A stretch of DNA of 64,000 bases, from positions 1,798,001-1,862,000 of the forward strand of contig JAHLMK010000002.1 in assembly GCA_019915135.1 (NCBI GenBank), written 5' to 3'. Positions 20,845 to 32,840 of this stretch are shown piece by piece. The notes beneath the pieces were generated by a model, which did no database searches, was not told the DNA's origin, and worked only from the letters and a program-made list of their open reading frames with translations. The stretch's first letter is position 1. Each line of letters begins with the position of its first letter. This stretch comes from Strobilurus pachycystidiatus (Eukaryota > Basidiomycota > Agaricomycetes > Agaricales > Physalacriaceae). A program made the position numbers and the translations under genes.

Positions 20845-21800
20845 TCAGCTACTTTCGCCTCTGGGATGACGGAATCAGCTTCGCTTTTACGAGGTTCAAA
20901 GATAGCAAATCACCTTCGACTGTTCTGAACGCGAATGAATAACCAATCGACTGCTGCACGGACTCCAGATCTGTCGCAGTGTTAGAATGACATTCCAAAT
21001 AAAACTGATGCACGTACCCCTCAATGGCTGATATACCCATGACATCGAGACTGGCAATACGCTCTCGCCTGGCGGCATCTATGTCACCGTGGCGATCCCG
21101 ACGCGCACTCTCTATCTTCCGCTGGTACCAGTCCTCATAGTCGTGGCGTATCTCTTCAACGGACAAGCTCTGAGGTGAGTCCTGCTTGTTAGCAAGTAGT
21201 AACAACGGCAGTCCCAATATCTGCGGAGCTGAGAGAACGGCGTCTATAGTGCTTCTTGGGTTCAAACTTGCAATTCAAAGCGAGGCAAAAGAGGGCGACG
21301 TACCAAAGACTTCCCAGCCCTCACTGAGACGCTCTCGGTCGTCCGCGTCAATCACATACGCGACTGCGTGACAGTCGTCGTAGTATTTGGGCCAGATGTT
21401 GCGTATCCCACGCTGTCCGCCGAGATCGTAGAATTGGAGAATGGTGGAGGGGAGAGAGATCTTGCCGGCTGGGAACCACGTTAGACGAGGTCATGTATTT
21501 GCACCCGCTGCTGCTCACTGTTCTGTCCAACTGTGGGCGCTATCTTGTCCGGCGAGAGTCCTGGTGTATCATTGTATAGCGTCTTAATGCGTTCCAATAA
21601 TGTCTACCACCGTCGCTCAGAATGTGCCACGCTCCTGTCTTGTTGTATGGCTCACTGTCTTTCCGGCGCCATCCAGGCCAATAATTATGACAGAGAACTC
21701 CTCCTTTCTTTAGAATGATTAATCAGATAAATCAGGCATGATACTGAATTACTGCTTACCTTGTTAGATATTCGTGAAAGCCTTTGAGTAGGTGGTACAT
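20845..21800 (-). CDS. ARF-like small GTPase (ARFRP1 / Arl3 type)
   Basis: Seven exons give about 213 residues. Landmarks in order are MYHLLKGFHEYLT at the N-terminus, P-loop IIIGLDGAGKT, switch region TVGQN, the second switch FYDLGGQRGIRNIW, the guanine motif LANKQD and a C-terminal ISAIEGSGVRAAVDWLF. ARFRP1 in animals and Arl3 in yeast have the same MYHLL-type start and GIR/GVR pattern, and act at the trans-Golgi to recruit golgins. The N-terminus has no glycine at position 2, so N-myristoylation is not expected; Arl3 is instead N-acetylated. Its last exon region was copied into duplication unit A. Confidence 0.9.
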
Positions 21801-22313
21801 GGAGGCGGGAAGAGAGGTTGATGTGCCGAATTTGGCAATGTCCCGCCTTGAAAGCTTGACCTCCGACCATCATCATCACGCATCATGATCATGGTCCACC
21901 GAATATACATTGGCCCTCATCTTTGACGTTCAGCCAGAAATCTGGGCAGCGTCTGCAGGGCTGCCTATGCATCGATACACGGGAACAACGCGTCAACGCC
22001 TCATTCTTGGCCTTCCTTGTTCTCGAGAGGCAGTGGTGATGGTTTCTATGCAATATTCCTCAAGACAAGGCAAGTGTGTTGTCAAGACTTGATTATTTCC
22101 CATGTAATTGTGTTCAAACAGCTTGTCATTCTTCTCGATTTGCTCGGCCATCCTTTTCGTACAATAGCCAGGCATGATCGTGTGAAGCTGTTGTTGTGGC
22201 TTAGCCCTTTAAATGACTCGAGAGACTCCCTTCTCCCATTATATCGCTTCTAGACGCCACCCACTCTATATCCTATCATAACGACTCGAGAATAATCCCC
22301 CCACCTATACGTC
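21801..22313. promoter_or_regulatory. Divergent intergenic region, Arl / uncharacterised gene
   Basis: These 513 bases lie between two divergent start codons. Near 22227 is tatatcgcttc and near 22268 is tatatcctatcat, both weak TATA-like sequences upstream of the plus-strand gene. I see no coding frame that I can support. Confidence 0.35.
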
Positions 22314-24985
22314 ATGTCCTCTTCAAACCGTTATGTCCCACCCCGGCCATCCATTCTTTCCGGGTCTTCAACGCCGCGCGCTGATACCTACCGACCTCCA
22401 CGCCGCAATACGTCCACACACGCTCGTTCTCCGGACATCTTGAGGAGAACCGCGATCGTCAATTCAGCCACAAAACCGTTCAGCGACCTTCCTTCACCGA
22501 AACCTGTGGCGTCCTCTTCGCGCATCCCACCCCTATCACCGGTCGATACTGGGCCTACAAATCTGCGAAAGAAGGCACTCATGAACGCCGCGACTGACAG
22601 ACCGACAAGTGGAGGTGTCTCTCTGTCGACTACGCGACGCTCCCCACCTGACGCCACTAAATATTTGCCCGCCACCGGTCCATCTCACCTGACGTCCGAA
22701 TGTGGTGTTACCGACTTCTCTCCCGACTCCCTCCAGGGCCTGCGAGAATTACCGACCGACACTGACGCCACTCAGATGATACTTGCCCTTGTACATGACT
22801 GCTTCGCGTTTCTTGACGAATTCCGTCGTGGGATCATGCCTGAAAGCATCTTCTCTCAACGATACTTTCTCCTATCGCTGAACATCTCCCTCGACGATAT
22901 CTCGATGTTCGAAAAGCCTCTGCAGAACATGAATTTCGGGCACAGATATCATCACATGGAACAGCTGGTATCTCTCAGACACAAACTTCTATTCGAGGAC
23001 AGTAAGGTACTGAACCCGATACGAATCCACGGCGCCAAACGCGAACGCCAATCTCTGAAGGCTATCATCTTTTCAATCCTCTGTACGTCTCCAATTGGCA
23101 TGCGGGAAGAAGATGCCACGCGTTACCGCAATATCATGGAGGACATTGCTCGAAGGCTTGACTCCGAGGACGTCTTCGAGGACAACCGATCCGTCTATCA
23201 TTCGATACGCTCATTACTACAGATTGGCCCTTATTCTCCCAAAGATCCGACCTACTTCATACCGATTCAGCCCCTTTCGACGCGTGAAGTAGCGCTGCTG
23301 CATGACATGTCGACAGTAATGCTTCGTATGCTCCAGCCTTCTTCCCAACCACACCAGTTGGTGTCGCTTCGTGGTGACCATCGACTCACCTACTATGGAA
23401 AGGCGCCACGCTACTTGCGTTACATTGTTCTGGCGCGCGATGCTATATGCGGGCTGCTTCCTGGGCCAGATGGCCTGGGACTGAATGGTGCCTTCATCAT
23501 GTATTTCCGTGCGGTGCTCAAGAATCACGCGCAATGGGACATCGGTCAGCATGATCATTTATTCTCTGTGCTTTGCATTCTGACAATGTACCACGTAGTC
23601 AAGAATCTGTGCCCGGAGGATGTTGCAGTAGTGGATAAGGCTGTCAGGCATTTGCTTCATCATTTCGACCTCAAGGAATCAGATCCAGACCGGCAGTTGG
23701 AGCAAGTCTTATCGTTCTTCATCGAGATTTTGGATCATCTCCGGCCTCTCTTTGCCAGTGACCCCGTCCGAATCCAAAAGTGAGTGACAACGAACTGTAG
23801 AGTACCGCTTCTAACATACACGGCCTAGAACCACCTCCACACCGCCGCCACAGATTACCGTAAGCTCTCCGGGCGGACGCAGCGGTTCTAGCTTCACGGT
23901 GCGCGGAGTACACCTGGAACACGCTGGAGTAGAGCACTCGCCATCACCTCAAAGCGACAGCGCTGACGGCCCAACGCCAAAATCACCGGCTCCATCATCT
24001 GTGAAGAGCCCTTCGACACGACGACCTGATGTCGGCTTCGTCGCCCATCCCACTCCGACTACCCCCGGCATTGATAAACTGCATTTTGGGCAGCTATCAC
24101 CCATGTCCTTTTCGGCCGACAGAGACATCGAGCTTCCTCCGTTGACATCCTCGATCGAAGTCGAATGGCAGGAAAAGAAGAAGGACACAACAGACTGCGG
24201 CACTATGGCAGTGCAGCTACCCTCCCCTCCTTCTCCATTGTCAGTCATCGCACCTGTCGTTGAAGCGGTGGTGCCAGAACCTACACCTGTATCCCTAGTA
24301 GGCTCTTGGCCAACTCCAAATCGCAGATCCACAAGGGGCGGGAAGAAGTTTAGGAAGGCGAAGTTTGATGTAGTGGTCCCTCCAGTGCAACCGGATCGTC
24401 ACGAGGATACACCCAAGGCTCCTGCTGTAATCAAGCAGGATCCCTACCCATCGCCGTCTCCTTCTCCTCAACGGCCTCTGAAGCAGCTCAACTTCAAGGA
24501 AGCGCTGCTGATGCCCTCTAGTTCAAAATCAGAGGTGCAAACGACAAAGAGCATACCTCAGCCGCCGCCGACAACCTATTCTAAAGCTTTGGTGGAATTG
24601 AAGGCCTCGGCTCCGGGAGAATTGACGGCCATCGCGCCCGAGGTTCCGATGGAGGCTCCCTTGAAGGTTTCCGCTGGGCCGAAGATGGACGATAAGACGA
24701 GTCCTGAAATACAGCCTTTCGAGAGCAGGAAGCGTCGGGAGAAGCACACGAGGTCGTCAGCTCCGAAGCGTACTAACACACCGAGGACAGTCCGCCACTG
24801 CTCAGTCTACGACCAGTGCCTCCCAACCTAGGCCTACTCCTAGTGCTCTCCAAGCAAACACTATCCCACCAGTCGCATTAGTGAGCACGGAGAAGGCGAC
24901 GCCAAAGACGCAACACCTGCCACGGCTTTCCGCCCCCTCTCGCAGGACCGGGAGCGGTAGAAAACCGCGCCGCGGCAACCACTGA
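22314..24985 (+). CDS. Uncharacterised Ser/Pro-rich protein
   Basis: Exon 1 (22314-23779) encodes 488 residues: a basic Ser/Pro/Arg-rich N-terminus, then a helical domain from about residue 140 with ILALVHDC, NFGHRYHHMEQL, ALLHDMSTVM and RDAICGLLPG. An intron (23780-23828) leads to a second, disordered Pro/Ser/Lys-rich exon. The frame of exon 2 stops at 24833, but a third frame continues with coding-like composition to TGA at 24985. A 52-base intron ending near 24789, with a perfect TACTAAC branch site, would join the two. The helical domain resembles the gene at 58988-60182. I do not recognise the family; the 3' end is uncertain. Confidence 0.7.
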
Positions 24986-25470
24986 CTCCCACTGGCGGGG
25001 TGGTGCTATCCGATACTCATCTCCCTATTGTTGATGTTACAGCACTACTTCGCCAGGCAGTTCATCAGGATCCTTTACGAACGGAACCACCTTTGAGCAT
25101 AGCATCACATTCTATTTATTATCGGACCATCCATAGGACGTACACAAGCATATACAGATAGACGACCATCGTTTTGGGCAAAGATTTGAATCAGAATATT
25201 TGATAGAGCAATGCAACATTGACACCTCGACAGTAATACTCAGGTTGAGACTCTCGGGATTCAACGGTCTTCGTGATCATCGTGGTTGGCCTCTCTCTGA
25301 CTGCACGTTAGTTTGTTAGGTGCAGATGTTGTATATCTTGTCAGATTGAGCAAACGGTAGATATCTCGATGATAGCGCTTTCGTCGATCCAGGTGTATCT
25401 TTCATCAGATTTTCAGTGGCATCAAGTCATCGCTACACTATCAACTCAAGGTTCAAGCAGAAATGGACGT
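24986..25470. other. Intergenic region between convergent genes
   Basis: This 485-base region between two convergent genes presumably holds both 3' UTRs. I see no repeat and no open frame worth reporting. Confidence 0.4.
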
Positions 25471-26444
25471 TCACCTCCGAAGCAGCGCCCTTCTTTCACT
25501 TGTCTTCCTCAGGTTGACATCATACCATTCCGCCACCTCCCAAGCATCCATTTGCCCATCCTTCAGATATGTCCACTCCCCCACCGGCGCAACACGGACG
25601 CCCCGAAATCCAAACGCTGAGCCATCGGTGCTGATTCCAACGAGGCGATCATCTTCGACATTATTCATTGCCTTCTCCACCGCGCCCAGCATGCCTTTCG
25701 GAGGAAGCTGGAAATTGATGATCAGCTGGTGCAACGTCCTGTGGCCGACTGAGAGCACAAGATTCGCAAACGCCTCCAGCCCTCGATCATTCATCAGCGA
25801 ATAGTCGCGAAAGTCGAACATCAGATGAGATAGCTCCGTACAGCGTGCAAAGACGCTTGTCCAGTCGAGCGTCTTTCCCCGCGTGTAGCTGAGCTTCAGA
25901 TGGGTGAGGCTTCGCGGTAGGACGAAGATATCGAGCAATGCCATGGCGCCGAGATGAAGTGACAGATATCTAGGATGCAAGGTTCCGCCGTCGCCTAGAT
26001 ATCTTTCTAGACGGGCAGTGTCGCGTGTTACGGTGCTAAAGCGCACAACATTCCGGCACGCCAATAGCACATGATCGGTCTCTTCCCATGATGACGCGAA
26101 GCCCATCCCGTCACCGGCCCATAGGCATAGATGCTTCACAAGAAGGGCAGAGGCAGGGCGGGACGCGATAGAAAATACGAAACGGCGCGTGGTGGTACGC
26201 GACTTGAGTATAACGGTGTGGTAAAGTACGGGGTCGACCCTGGCGCACACGGATCAGGAATTGACAATGCAGACACCGGAGAATAAGCAAACCATGCGCG
26301 GACCGTTCTGGACACCCTCGTAAGCTCCAACGCCTTTCCGCGATCTAGAAGAGCGGCTGTTTCGAGTATAAGGCGGGCAATGTCCAGAGGCAGTTCGGGG
26401 AACGCAGGGAGGGGAGCTAGGTGTATTGCTAGGCTTTCAGACAT
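25471..26444 (-). CDS. F-box-like protein (basidiomycete-type)
   Basis: Two exons (26444-26293, 26239-25471) give 306 residues. The N-terminal FPELPLDIARLILETAALL followed by ALELTRVSRTVRAWVDPVLY follows the pattern of the large F-box-like families of mushroom-forming fungi: an LP-I-IL-helix, then SR-V-W-P-LY. The rest has regularly spaced Leu and aromatic residues (SLTHLKLSY, CTELSHLMFDF, RTLHQLIINF) like degenerate leucine-rich repeats. By analogy it may be a substrate adaptor for SCF ubiquitin ligases. An upstream in-frame ATG at 26525 would add 27 residues before MSESLAIHL. Confidence 0.72.
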
Positions 26445-27616
26445 GTCTTCTGGGTTATGGAGGTGTGGGAGTGAGAGGGAACATGTCGCAATACCTGGAG
26501 TAGTCCTTCCGACTCCTTCGGTCACTTATGTAGAGGGTAGAGGGTTTGGTTCCTTAAGAGCCGAGAGCGCGCCGCATCAGAGGATTCCCACGGACTGCAT
26601 CAGATCTTCAACCCAACTTCAACCAGTTCTTCACTTCCCTCTTTCCAATGATTTCCTTCAGAATTGAAGTCTCTCGAGCAATGGATTGTCGTCTGTTTCT
26701 TCTCCAGAGCTCCGGTGCTGCCCTGTATGCATTGTCGTTCGTCGCTCAGTGCTCAAAGTTCGACCTCAGGCTGTCAAAGATTCAGATTCTGTGAGGACCA
26801 GAATCCTATATTTAGTTCGGACATAGGTTAACTCTGCAAGATGATCTATTGGACTCAGCACTACACTCCATGCTGTCGATAATTTTTATCAACTCTCTCA
26901 AGAAATCTGGACACTGAAAGCCTTGTGATCTGACGCGTCCGAGTCGACAGAGACGATTGCAGCCGCCTGGGATAGTACCAACCCACTGAACGATTGTCGC
27001 GGACCATCGGGATGGAGCCAGGCGATCTTTACAGCGCATTTCCGCTCTCAGACGAGTCCGCCATAATGAACTTGTCATATACAGATGTGGCGTCAGCTAG
27101 CCTTGTAAATTCTACGGTGATGAAGAAACATCTCGAGTAGAGCGTCAGTGAAGGACAAGAAATCGCTCCAGGCGCCGAAGGAGCTCTGGCTGGAAACCCT
27201 ACTACTAAAGACCTACCCACATCCCAACTCCTCGCGCTTTTCTTTTCTGAGTAACGACTCCTCATGCTACTTCTATCAAGATAAATGATCGACGTCGGCT
27301 GCTGGTGCTGATTACAAAGGCTCTTCGTTTCAATTGTGGGGTATGGTGGTAGGCAAACAAAATGGCGAGAGACTATGCGCAAGCATGGTTCGGAGAGTCA
27401 AATCAATGCACTTGACGGAACCGACATAGATCGTCATTCTTAAACTTTGGTCAGCGTCTGGGTCTCTGTCTCATCCATGAGCCCCTTTCGATCCCACATC
27501 TCTCCAACCTAACCATCACCGTGAGTGGCAGCTTTCTCTTCGATTCCGCTGCATCTCAACGAATCGCTTTTGGCTAGTATTCTGCAGATTCTCTTCCTCC
27601 TACATCACCGTGCATC
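26445..27616. other. Intergenic region, 1.2 kb, no supported gene
   Basis: This region lies between divergent genes. A 117-codon minus-strand frame (27382-27029) is the longest one, but its composition looks random and I could not extend it by splicing. Pyrimidine-rich stretches upstream of 27617 fit a fungal promoter. Confidence 0.45.
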
Positions 27617-28428
27617 ATGAAGGCGGCGACTCAGGATCGGCCTTCTGCCATCTCACTTATCCCACAAGGCGCTTCAACGACGAATATTCCGGTCCGGGCA
27701 CTCAGCGCAGGGCGTGATTCAGATGTTGACAAAGATGATGCTTCGGATGTTCGCCAGGGTGGTGATGGCAACAACGGGGACGGCGACAATGTCGGCAACG
27801 GTGGTGATGGAGGCGGCGATGGAAGCGACGACGACGGGAGCGACGGCGGCAACGGGAACGAGGATGAGTCGGATCACACTGACTCGGACTACAGTGACTT
27901 TGATTCTGAAAGCAATCAGGCCCAACGGAGTGACAACGACGACGACGAAGACGTTGCACCCTTGACTGAAGCGGAGTCCGTCCTGCTTGAGCAGCTCTCT
28001 GAGAGCTTTCTACTAGTACCCCAGCTTCCCGCCGCCAGCTACGTCCATGTATACGGGAAGATACGTGCTTATCGCCAGCCGACAAGCACCGACAGAGAGA
28101 AGCGGGCTGCCCTTACAGTCCTCCTCCACCGACGGGCCTGCATAGATAATGCACGAAGTTCATCGAAAGGGTCAACTGGCCGTCGCTCGATGACGCCCAA
28201 CGCACATCCCTTCGGTTGAGGTCAACAGTCGAGGAGGACATGTTCATTCCAGTGGGACACGAGGTCTGCGAAACCTTCCGCGAAAAGAACGGCTGGGGAT
28301 GTATGATACGGTACTCACTGCCGATTCCTCCTATCACGTTCACTGGCCCTCGCGACTGGATCACCCGGTATTGGGATGCTGTTGGAAGACCTGACACAAC
28401 TGTGGAGGATTGGGATGCCTGCATGTGA
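27617..28428 (+). CDS. Uncharacterised acidic low-complexity protein
   Basis: Two exons (27617-28170, 28221-28428) with a 50-base intron give 253 residues. Residues about 38-115 are almost entirely Gly, Asp, Asn, Ser and Glu. After that comes a more ordered part with ESFLLVPQLPAASYVHVYG and, after the intron, FREKNGWGCMIRY and DWITRYWDAVG. The acidic stretch suggests a nuclear or chaperone-like interaction segment, but nothing identifies a function. The splice junction is supported because it joins two otherwise truncated frames without loss. Confidence 0.6.
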
Positions 28429-29257
28429 AGAATTTCACCTACTTACGTTTATCACATATCTTCATCACATAGATTATTCCTCTATTCTTATATGTAAGCT
28501 ATTTTTTCATGCCTAGTATGCGATTTATCAGTGTTCTTCTTGGCATGTCAACCAGAGGTGACATCGACTGTGAGAAGACATGCGATGTGCAGCGCGACCC
28601 AACACTAGAACAAATCACCTTATCAGAGCGCCGCGTCCAAGAACCTGTGCATATTTTTTGACGTATAAGAAAGACATACTTAATCGAGAGACGAATGAGA
28701 AAGGTTTAATGCTTTCTCGTTGCAGGAACGGAGGAGGAAAGGAAGAAACGAGCCGTCTGCGAATATGACGCTCAGCATGGGCCCGGGGCAAACGAAGCGA
28801 GTTAGGCGGTAGCTGTACAGGGAACCGGTAACACCGTATCAACATATCCAAGGTCGATGACTTCAATCACATCGCGCGACTCGGTCCAGCAATCACCCAG
28901 ATGCGGATCCCATCTGCGACTGAATGAAGCAGAACCCCAAATCATACTTATGAATGTTCAAAGTCATTGTGCGCCTGAGCTTAGAAGCCTGACGCCACCA
29001 TTATCCAGAGAGCCTGTTACAAGCACGCAAACAGCCACGGCACTCATTCTGCAGAGGCATACCAGCAATGACTATTTTAAGAAGAGAACAACTAAAAGGA
29101 GCGTGCACCGAATAAAGCAAAAGACAAAGTACTTCAAATGTTAATATACCACAGAACAAAGTGTGGTGTCCGAGAGTAGATCGAGGGGTATCATATCCTT
29201 TTGAGACGGAGCGTATAGTACTGCAGGCGGATGTCAAGGATGAGCAGAAAAATGTTC
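28429..29257. other. Intergenic region between convergent genes
   Basis: This 829-base region lies between the acidic-protein gene and the septin gene, which converge. Short frames on both strands look random. The stretch is AT-richer than the genes and presumably contains two 3' UTRs. Confidence 0.4.
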
Positions 29258-30790
29258 TTAGTAGGGTGAGTTCTGTCCAGCAGCTTGGAGACGGCTCTCC
29301 AAATGCCTGTGGGACGTGCGTGAGCCAAACATTCCAAGAGTTTATACAAATGAGAACGGACCTGAGCGCCTCCTCCTTGGCCAGAAGTTCTTGTCGCCTT
29401 TCGCTGATCTCCCTCTGGACGCGCAACTCGATTTCGCGCAGTTTCTCTTCCTCGCGACGGAGTTGCTCCTCCTTGAGCCGCACGCTCTGGGTCGCGAGCT
29501 CTTCCGGAAGAATGCTCGAATCCCTGGAAAAAGTACGATATGAGCTGACTGCGCTTTTGAAGATACAGGGCTGCAAACCGGATGTCCGAGTTGGTGCCAC
29601 GAGAAAGCTTCTCAGTACGATAGGTCTCGTAGAGAACATCCTCAGTCAAAGTCTTGAGGTCGTTGAGATGGGTGCTGAGAATGGCGCTCCTGAGACGACC
29701 GAAGTCAGAGTGCTGGGGGTTGTCGACCTCAGCAATACCCCAAGGGTACACCCGTGCGCGGACAGGTTCGCCGTCGAGCTCGATTTCCTCCTCGGAGCCT
29801 ATGATCGCGAATGGAAGGAGGTTCTATAGACATAACCTCAATACGTAGCCTTTTTGAATTGATTACTATACTCACGCGGAGCTCGACGTTCTCTTCGATG
29901 GTGTCCTCGTCGTCCTCCTCGACATCGTAAGGGAAGTTGTAGATGGGAATGTCGTGATGCGCGATATCCTCCATGATCTGTATGGCGTGAGGATGGAAAT
30001 TCGGACATGAATATAAATATGGTCCCACCCTCTTCTTAAAGGCCTTGAGCTCGCTGACGGTCAAAGAGTCGGCGCGGCCAATGACGGGGATGACGTTGAC
30101 ACGGGGGGAGAGGCGCTGCATGAGGGCGACGTCCATTTCCCTCAGACTGCGCAAGAATGAGCCGGGTGAGCCGAGATCAGGAAGGACGACCTACGCATGT
30201 CCAGTGGGGGGAATGAAGTACAGGAGGGCGTGCACACGGCTGTCCTTGAGCCGCGGGTTACGCTTGATGCGGGACTGCTCGGACAAAATGTCGTCGTATT
30301 GGCGCTCGAGGTAGCTGACAATTTCCTGGAATCTGTCGGGCCGAACACAATGAGCTTGACGACGGGCCAGGCAGCGGAGGAAAGGCGCACGAGAATTCGT
30401 TGTCAATGTTGTCGCCAAAGCCAGGCGTGTCGACGATGGTCAGCGCGATGCGGACGCCGTCTTCCTCGAGCTCTGCAGCACGCAGTTAGTTTGGCCCACG
30501 TTCGCAAGGCGGCGGGCAGGCCGGTGCTCACCGACGTTGTGGCCCTTGATCTTGATGCCCTCTTCCGAGTGCGCCTCCTGGGGAAAGTCGCAGACTTTGT
30601 GCGAGAGCACGTTCGACTCGCAGAGGGTGTTCACGAAAGTCGTGCGCCCAGTCCCCGAGGCACCTAAAAATGCGAGAAATTTATGTAAATTTGAGGTGGT
30701 CGCTGCGGGTAACAGTGAGAACGCACCGACGACCATAAGGGTGAGCTGGACGCCCTTTATCTTGTTTCCTCTGCGTCTGAAGGGGGCCAT
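29258..30790 (-). CDS. CDC11: Septin, Cdc11 type
   Basis: Nine exons give about 365 residues. Septins polymerise into filaments at the bud neck, septum or cell cortex. Landmarks are MVVGASGTGRTTFVNTLC at the P-loop, TIVDTPGFGDNIDNE, YFIPPTGHALREMDV, PVIGRADSLTVSELKAFKKR, IYNFPYD, LPFAIIGSEEE and YPWGIAEVDN, then a C-terminal coiled coil rich in Glu, Arg and Leu. The P-loop Lys is Arg (GRTT) and the AKAD motif is GRAD, as in Cdc11, which is thought not to hydrolyse GTP. Order and length fit Cdc11 better than Cdc3, Cdc10 or Cdc12. All splice junctions are canonical. Confidence 0.92.
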
Positions 30791-31017
30791 GGCTGCAAAT
30801 TGAAAAGTGGAAGTTGTGGGAGGTGTTTATGAGCGACCCTGCTTTCTCCTTTTCAAGGAGCTTATGTCATCTTAATCCGAACTTCGAAGGCGTGTAGTAC
30901 GGACGAGGAGGGTATTACTTTGTCTACCCAGTGGAACGAGATCAAAATTTGCCTTGAGTTTTGATACTTTATCGTGATTATGGGTAGCGACAACTACTGG
31001 ACAGCTGACAGTATGTT

Positions 31018-32255
31018 TTATACCCGTACCAACATACTCATGTACAGTATCTGGGCTATTGCCTCTAGAAAGAGGAATGATATTCGACGCCGACGAGAAG
31101 CTTGGCTCAGCGTTGCAGTTCCTGCGTTGGGTATCGTCGAATGATCAGGTAAGACTACCGAGCGAAGGGACCGCAGCTGACGAATGCTATCAGACGACTT
31201 CGAGGGAGAGAGCGTGGAATTACCAAGAAAAACGCGTTTGCCAAGAAAAAATACAGAAACACTAGAACCCATAGGGTTCGCCCCAGTAGAAACCCAGAAA
31301 GAACGGTACATATCACACTGTAAGTCAAGTCAGTACCATCAGAGAGGGCTACGAGCTCAAACGTACCCAACAAATTTATACCCTGAATACGCGACAATGT
31401 CAAGGGCCTGATATGTGCTTTGTATATTCAAGAAGTAGCATCCAAGATAGACAAAGCCAAAGTCGACAAGCACGACCAGGATGGCTTCAGACGCTGATTC
31501 GCCGAGAACGGTTGGCCGGAAGCGGTCTTTCACCCCGGCGCTAAAGGCGCAGACGAGGATGTACGTAACGATGGCCATGACTGCAGCGGGATTGAGTAAC
31601 CCAATCAAAGAATGTGCGAACGCATACGTGGAATGTAAAGGTCTGGACTATTCACATCATCCCGAGGAGCAAACCATTCGGTCTGGCCCTGCTCCGAGCG
31701 GCGCACCCTACGCGACCAAGGTTTATGTCGCCACGGAAATACAACCAGACTGAGCTTTCGCATCACGTAGGAGTTCGATACATTGAACCGGTGCTTCAGC
31801 GCAGCTCCTTGGAAGTATCCGCCAAACTAGTGATACATGCGTTCAGCATTTGTTGCACAACCAGACGAGAGGTTCACATTTTTCTGCACGTATTCCTGTC
31901 CGGCAGCAACAGCGCTGTTTCCTAGTTGCATCCCAAGCTGGGCAGTCGCGTCGTTGACACCCCATGCTGAGAAGTCTACGGGGCCTGGGGGCTGGTGTTG
32001 TGGTTGTGGCATGCCATACCCAAAAGTGGATTGTGGGGGTTGGAATTGAGCGTATGCAGGAACATGTTGGGGTTCTGGGAAGCTTGGGACTGATTGCGGG
32101 TGCTGGTGCTGGTGCGGCTGCGGCGAGGATGAGAAACGTTGGTACCCAGGTGTCGGCGAGTCCGGTGTCAGAGGGGGGTCTGGGATGTTGACCGGATGGG
32201 TGGGGACAGGATGCCTCAGTGGTGGAGGGGAATGCGAGCCAGAGCCAAAGTTCAT
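31018..32255 (-). CDS. YIF1: Yif1/Hrf1-family ER-Golgi membrane protein
   Basis: Five exons give about 345 residues. Yif1 works with Yip1 and Rab GTPases in ER-to-Golgi vesicle traffic. The N-terminus is cytosolic and Pro/Gln/Ser-rich (SPPPLRHPVP, YQRFSSSP). Then comes AWGVNDATAQLGMQLGNSAV, followed by KHRFNVSNSYVMRKL, VVFPWRHKPWSR and DVNSPDLYIPLMAIVTYILV, all diagnostic of the family, and several membrane spans to the C-terminus. An in-frame ATG upstream at 32372 would add 39 residues including a hydrophobic run. I used MNFGSG at 32255 because the family begins with a soluble Pro-rich segment. Confidence 0.92.
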
Positions 32256-32432
32256 CAGGTAGAATGCAAGGGCAAGAAGGAAGGCTTCGCCAAACAACGC
32301 GTCCACGTATTTGAACAATTTCCTCCCAATACCGGCTGGAATTAGAAATATCTCAGGGAATTTGGGTGTCATTTTCGGATGAAATGATTTGTGCCAAATT
32401 TAGCTTTCCCTTCGCCTCCACGTCGCGCAACC

Positions 32433-32840
32433 ATGAGTGGATTATCTCAATTGTTTGAGGGCAAAATCGTACGTGTCAGCTTCTCGGTCTAGTAAGCTAC
32501 TGACACGTATTTGCGCAGGACTTTGTCGCACAGCACCGTGTAGATGTTGTCCAGAAGTATACCCTCATCGGAGCAGCCGTACGTCTAGTGGCCTTCATCC
32601 TCGCCTCGCGTGCCCATGACATTCCCAGATCGTCTCCTTTATTATTGGTTTCGCCACACAATCACTTGCAATGACGTTCTCCGTCTACGGGTTCTTCATT
32701 GTCGTCCTGGCGCTGGTATGTATCACTCCATGAAACCACACTATCGTGTCTAATAGGCTCTCCAGGTCGTGGTACCGCCGTGGCCAATCTGGAACTCTCA
32801 CCCTGTGAAGTGGCTACCTGCGGACAAGAAGTCCCAATAG
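32433..32840 (+). CDS. SPC1: Signal peptidase complex subunit 1 (Spc1/SPCS1)
   Basis: Four small exons give a protein of about 90 residues. It is a non-catalytic subunit of the ER signal peptidase complex. The sequence has a short N-terminal segment (LFEGKIDFVAQHRVD), two membrane spans separated by a short turn (IVSFIIGFATQSLAMTFSVY) and the family C-terminus PPWPIWNSHPVKWLP. Introns of about 40-50 bases split the gene in frame. It is divergent from YIF1, with about 180 bases between starts, so the two secretory-pathway genes may share a promoter region. Confidence 0.93.

Larger units (their letters stand above)
18272..21019 (+). repeat. Segmental tandem duplication, unit B
   Basis: This second copy of the 15624-18243 unit contains the USE1 fragment, promoter B, secreted kinase-like gene B and the right part of the intact Arl gene. 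Relative to unit A it carries about 350 extra bases around 20350-20690. Coding exons are much more alike than flanking DNA, which fits purifying selection after an old duplication. Confidence 0.88.

Noticed and set aside
24529..24779. Minus-strand frames inside the 22.3-kb gene
   Set aside because: They are shadows of the coding strand in a GC-rich, low-complexity exon.
27029..27382. 117-codon minus-strand open frame in the 1.2-kb gap
   Set aside because: Composition looks random, no splice-linked extension preserves a pattern, and no domain is recognisable.
27760..27960. Possible satellite or CRISPR-like array in the GAC/GGC-rich stretch
   Set aside because: The triplets are irregular and encode an acidic Gly/Asp region in a spliced gene; there is no repeat-spacer pattern.
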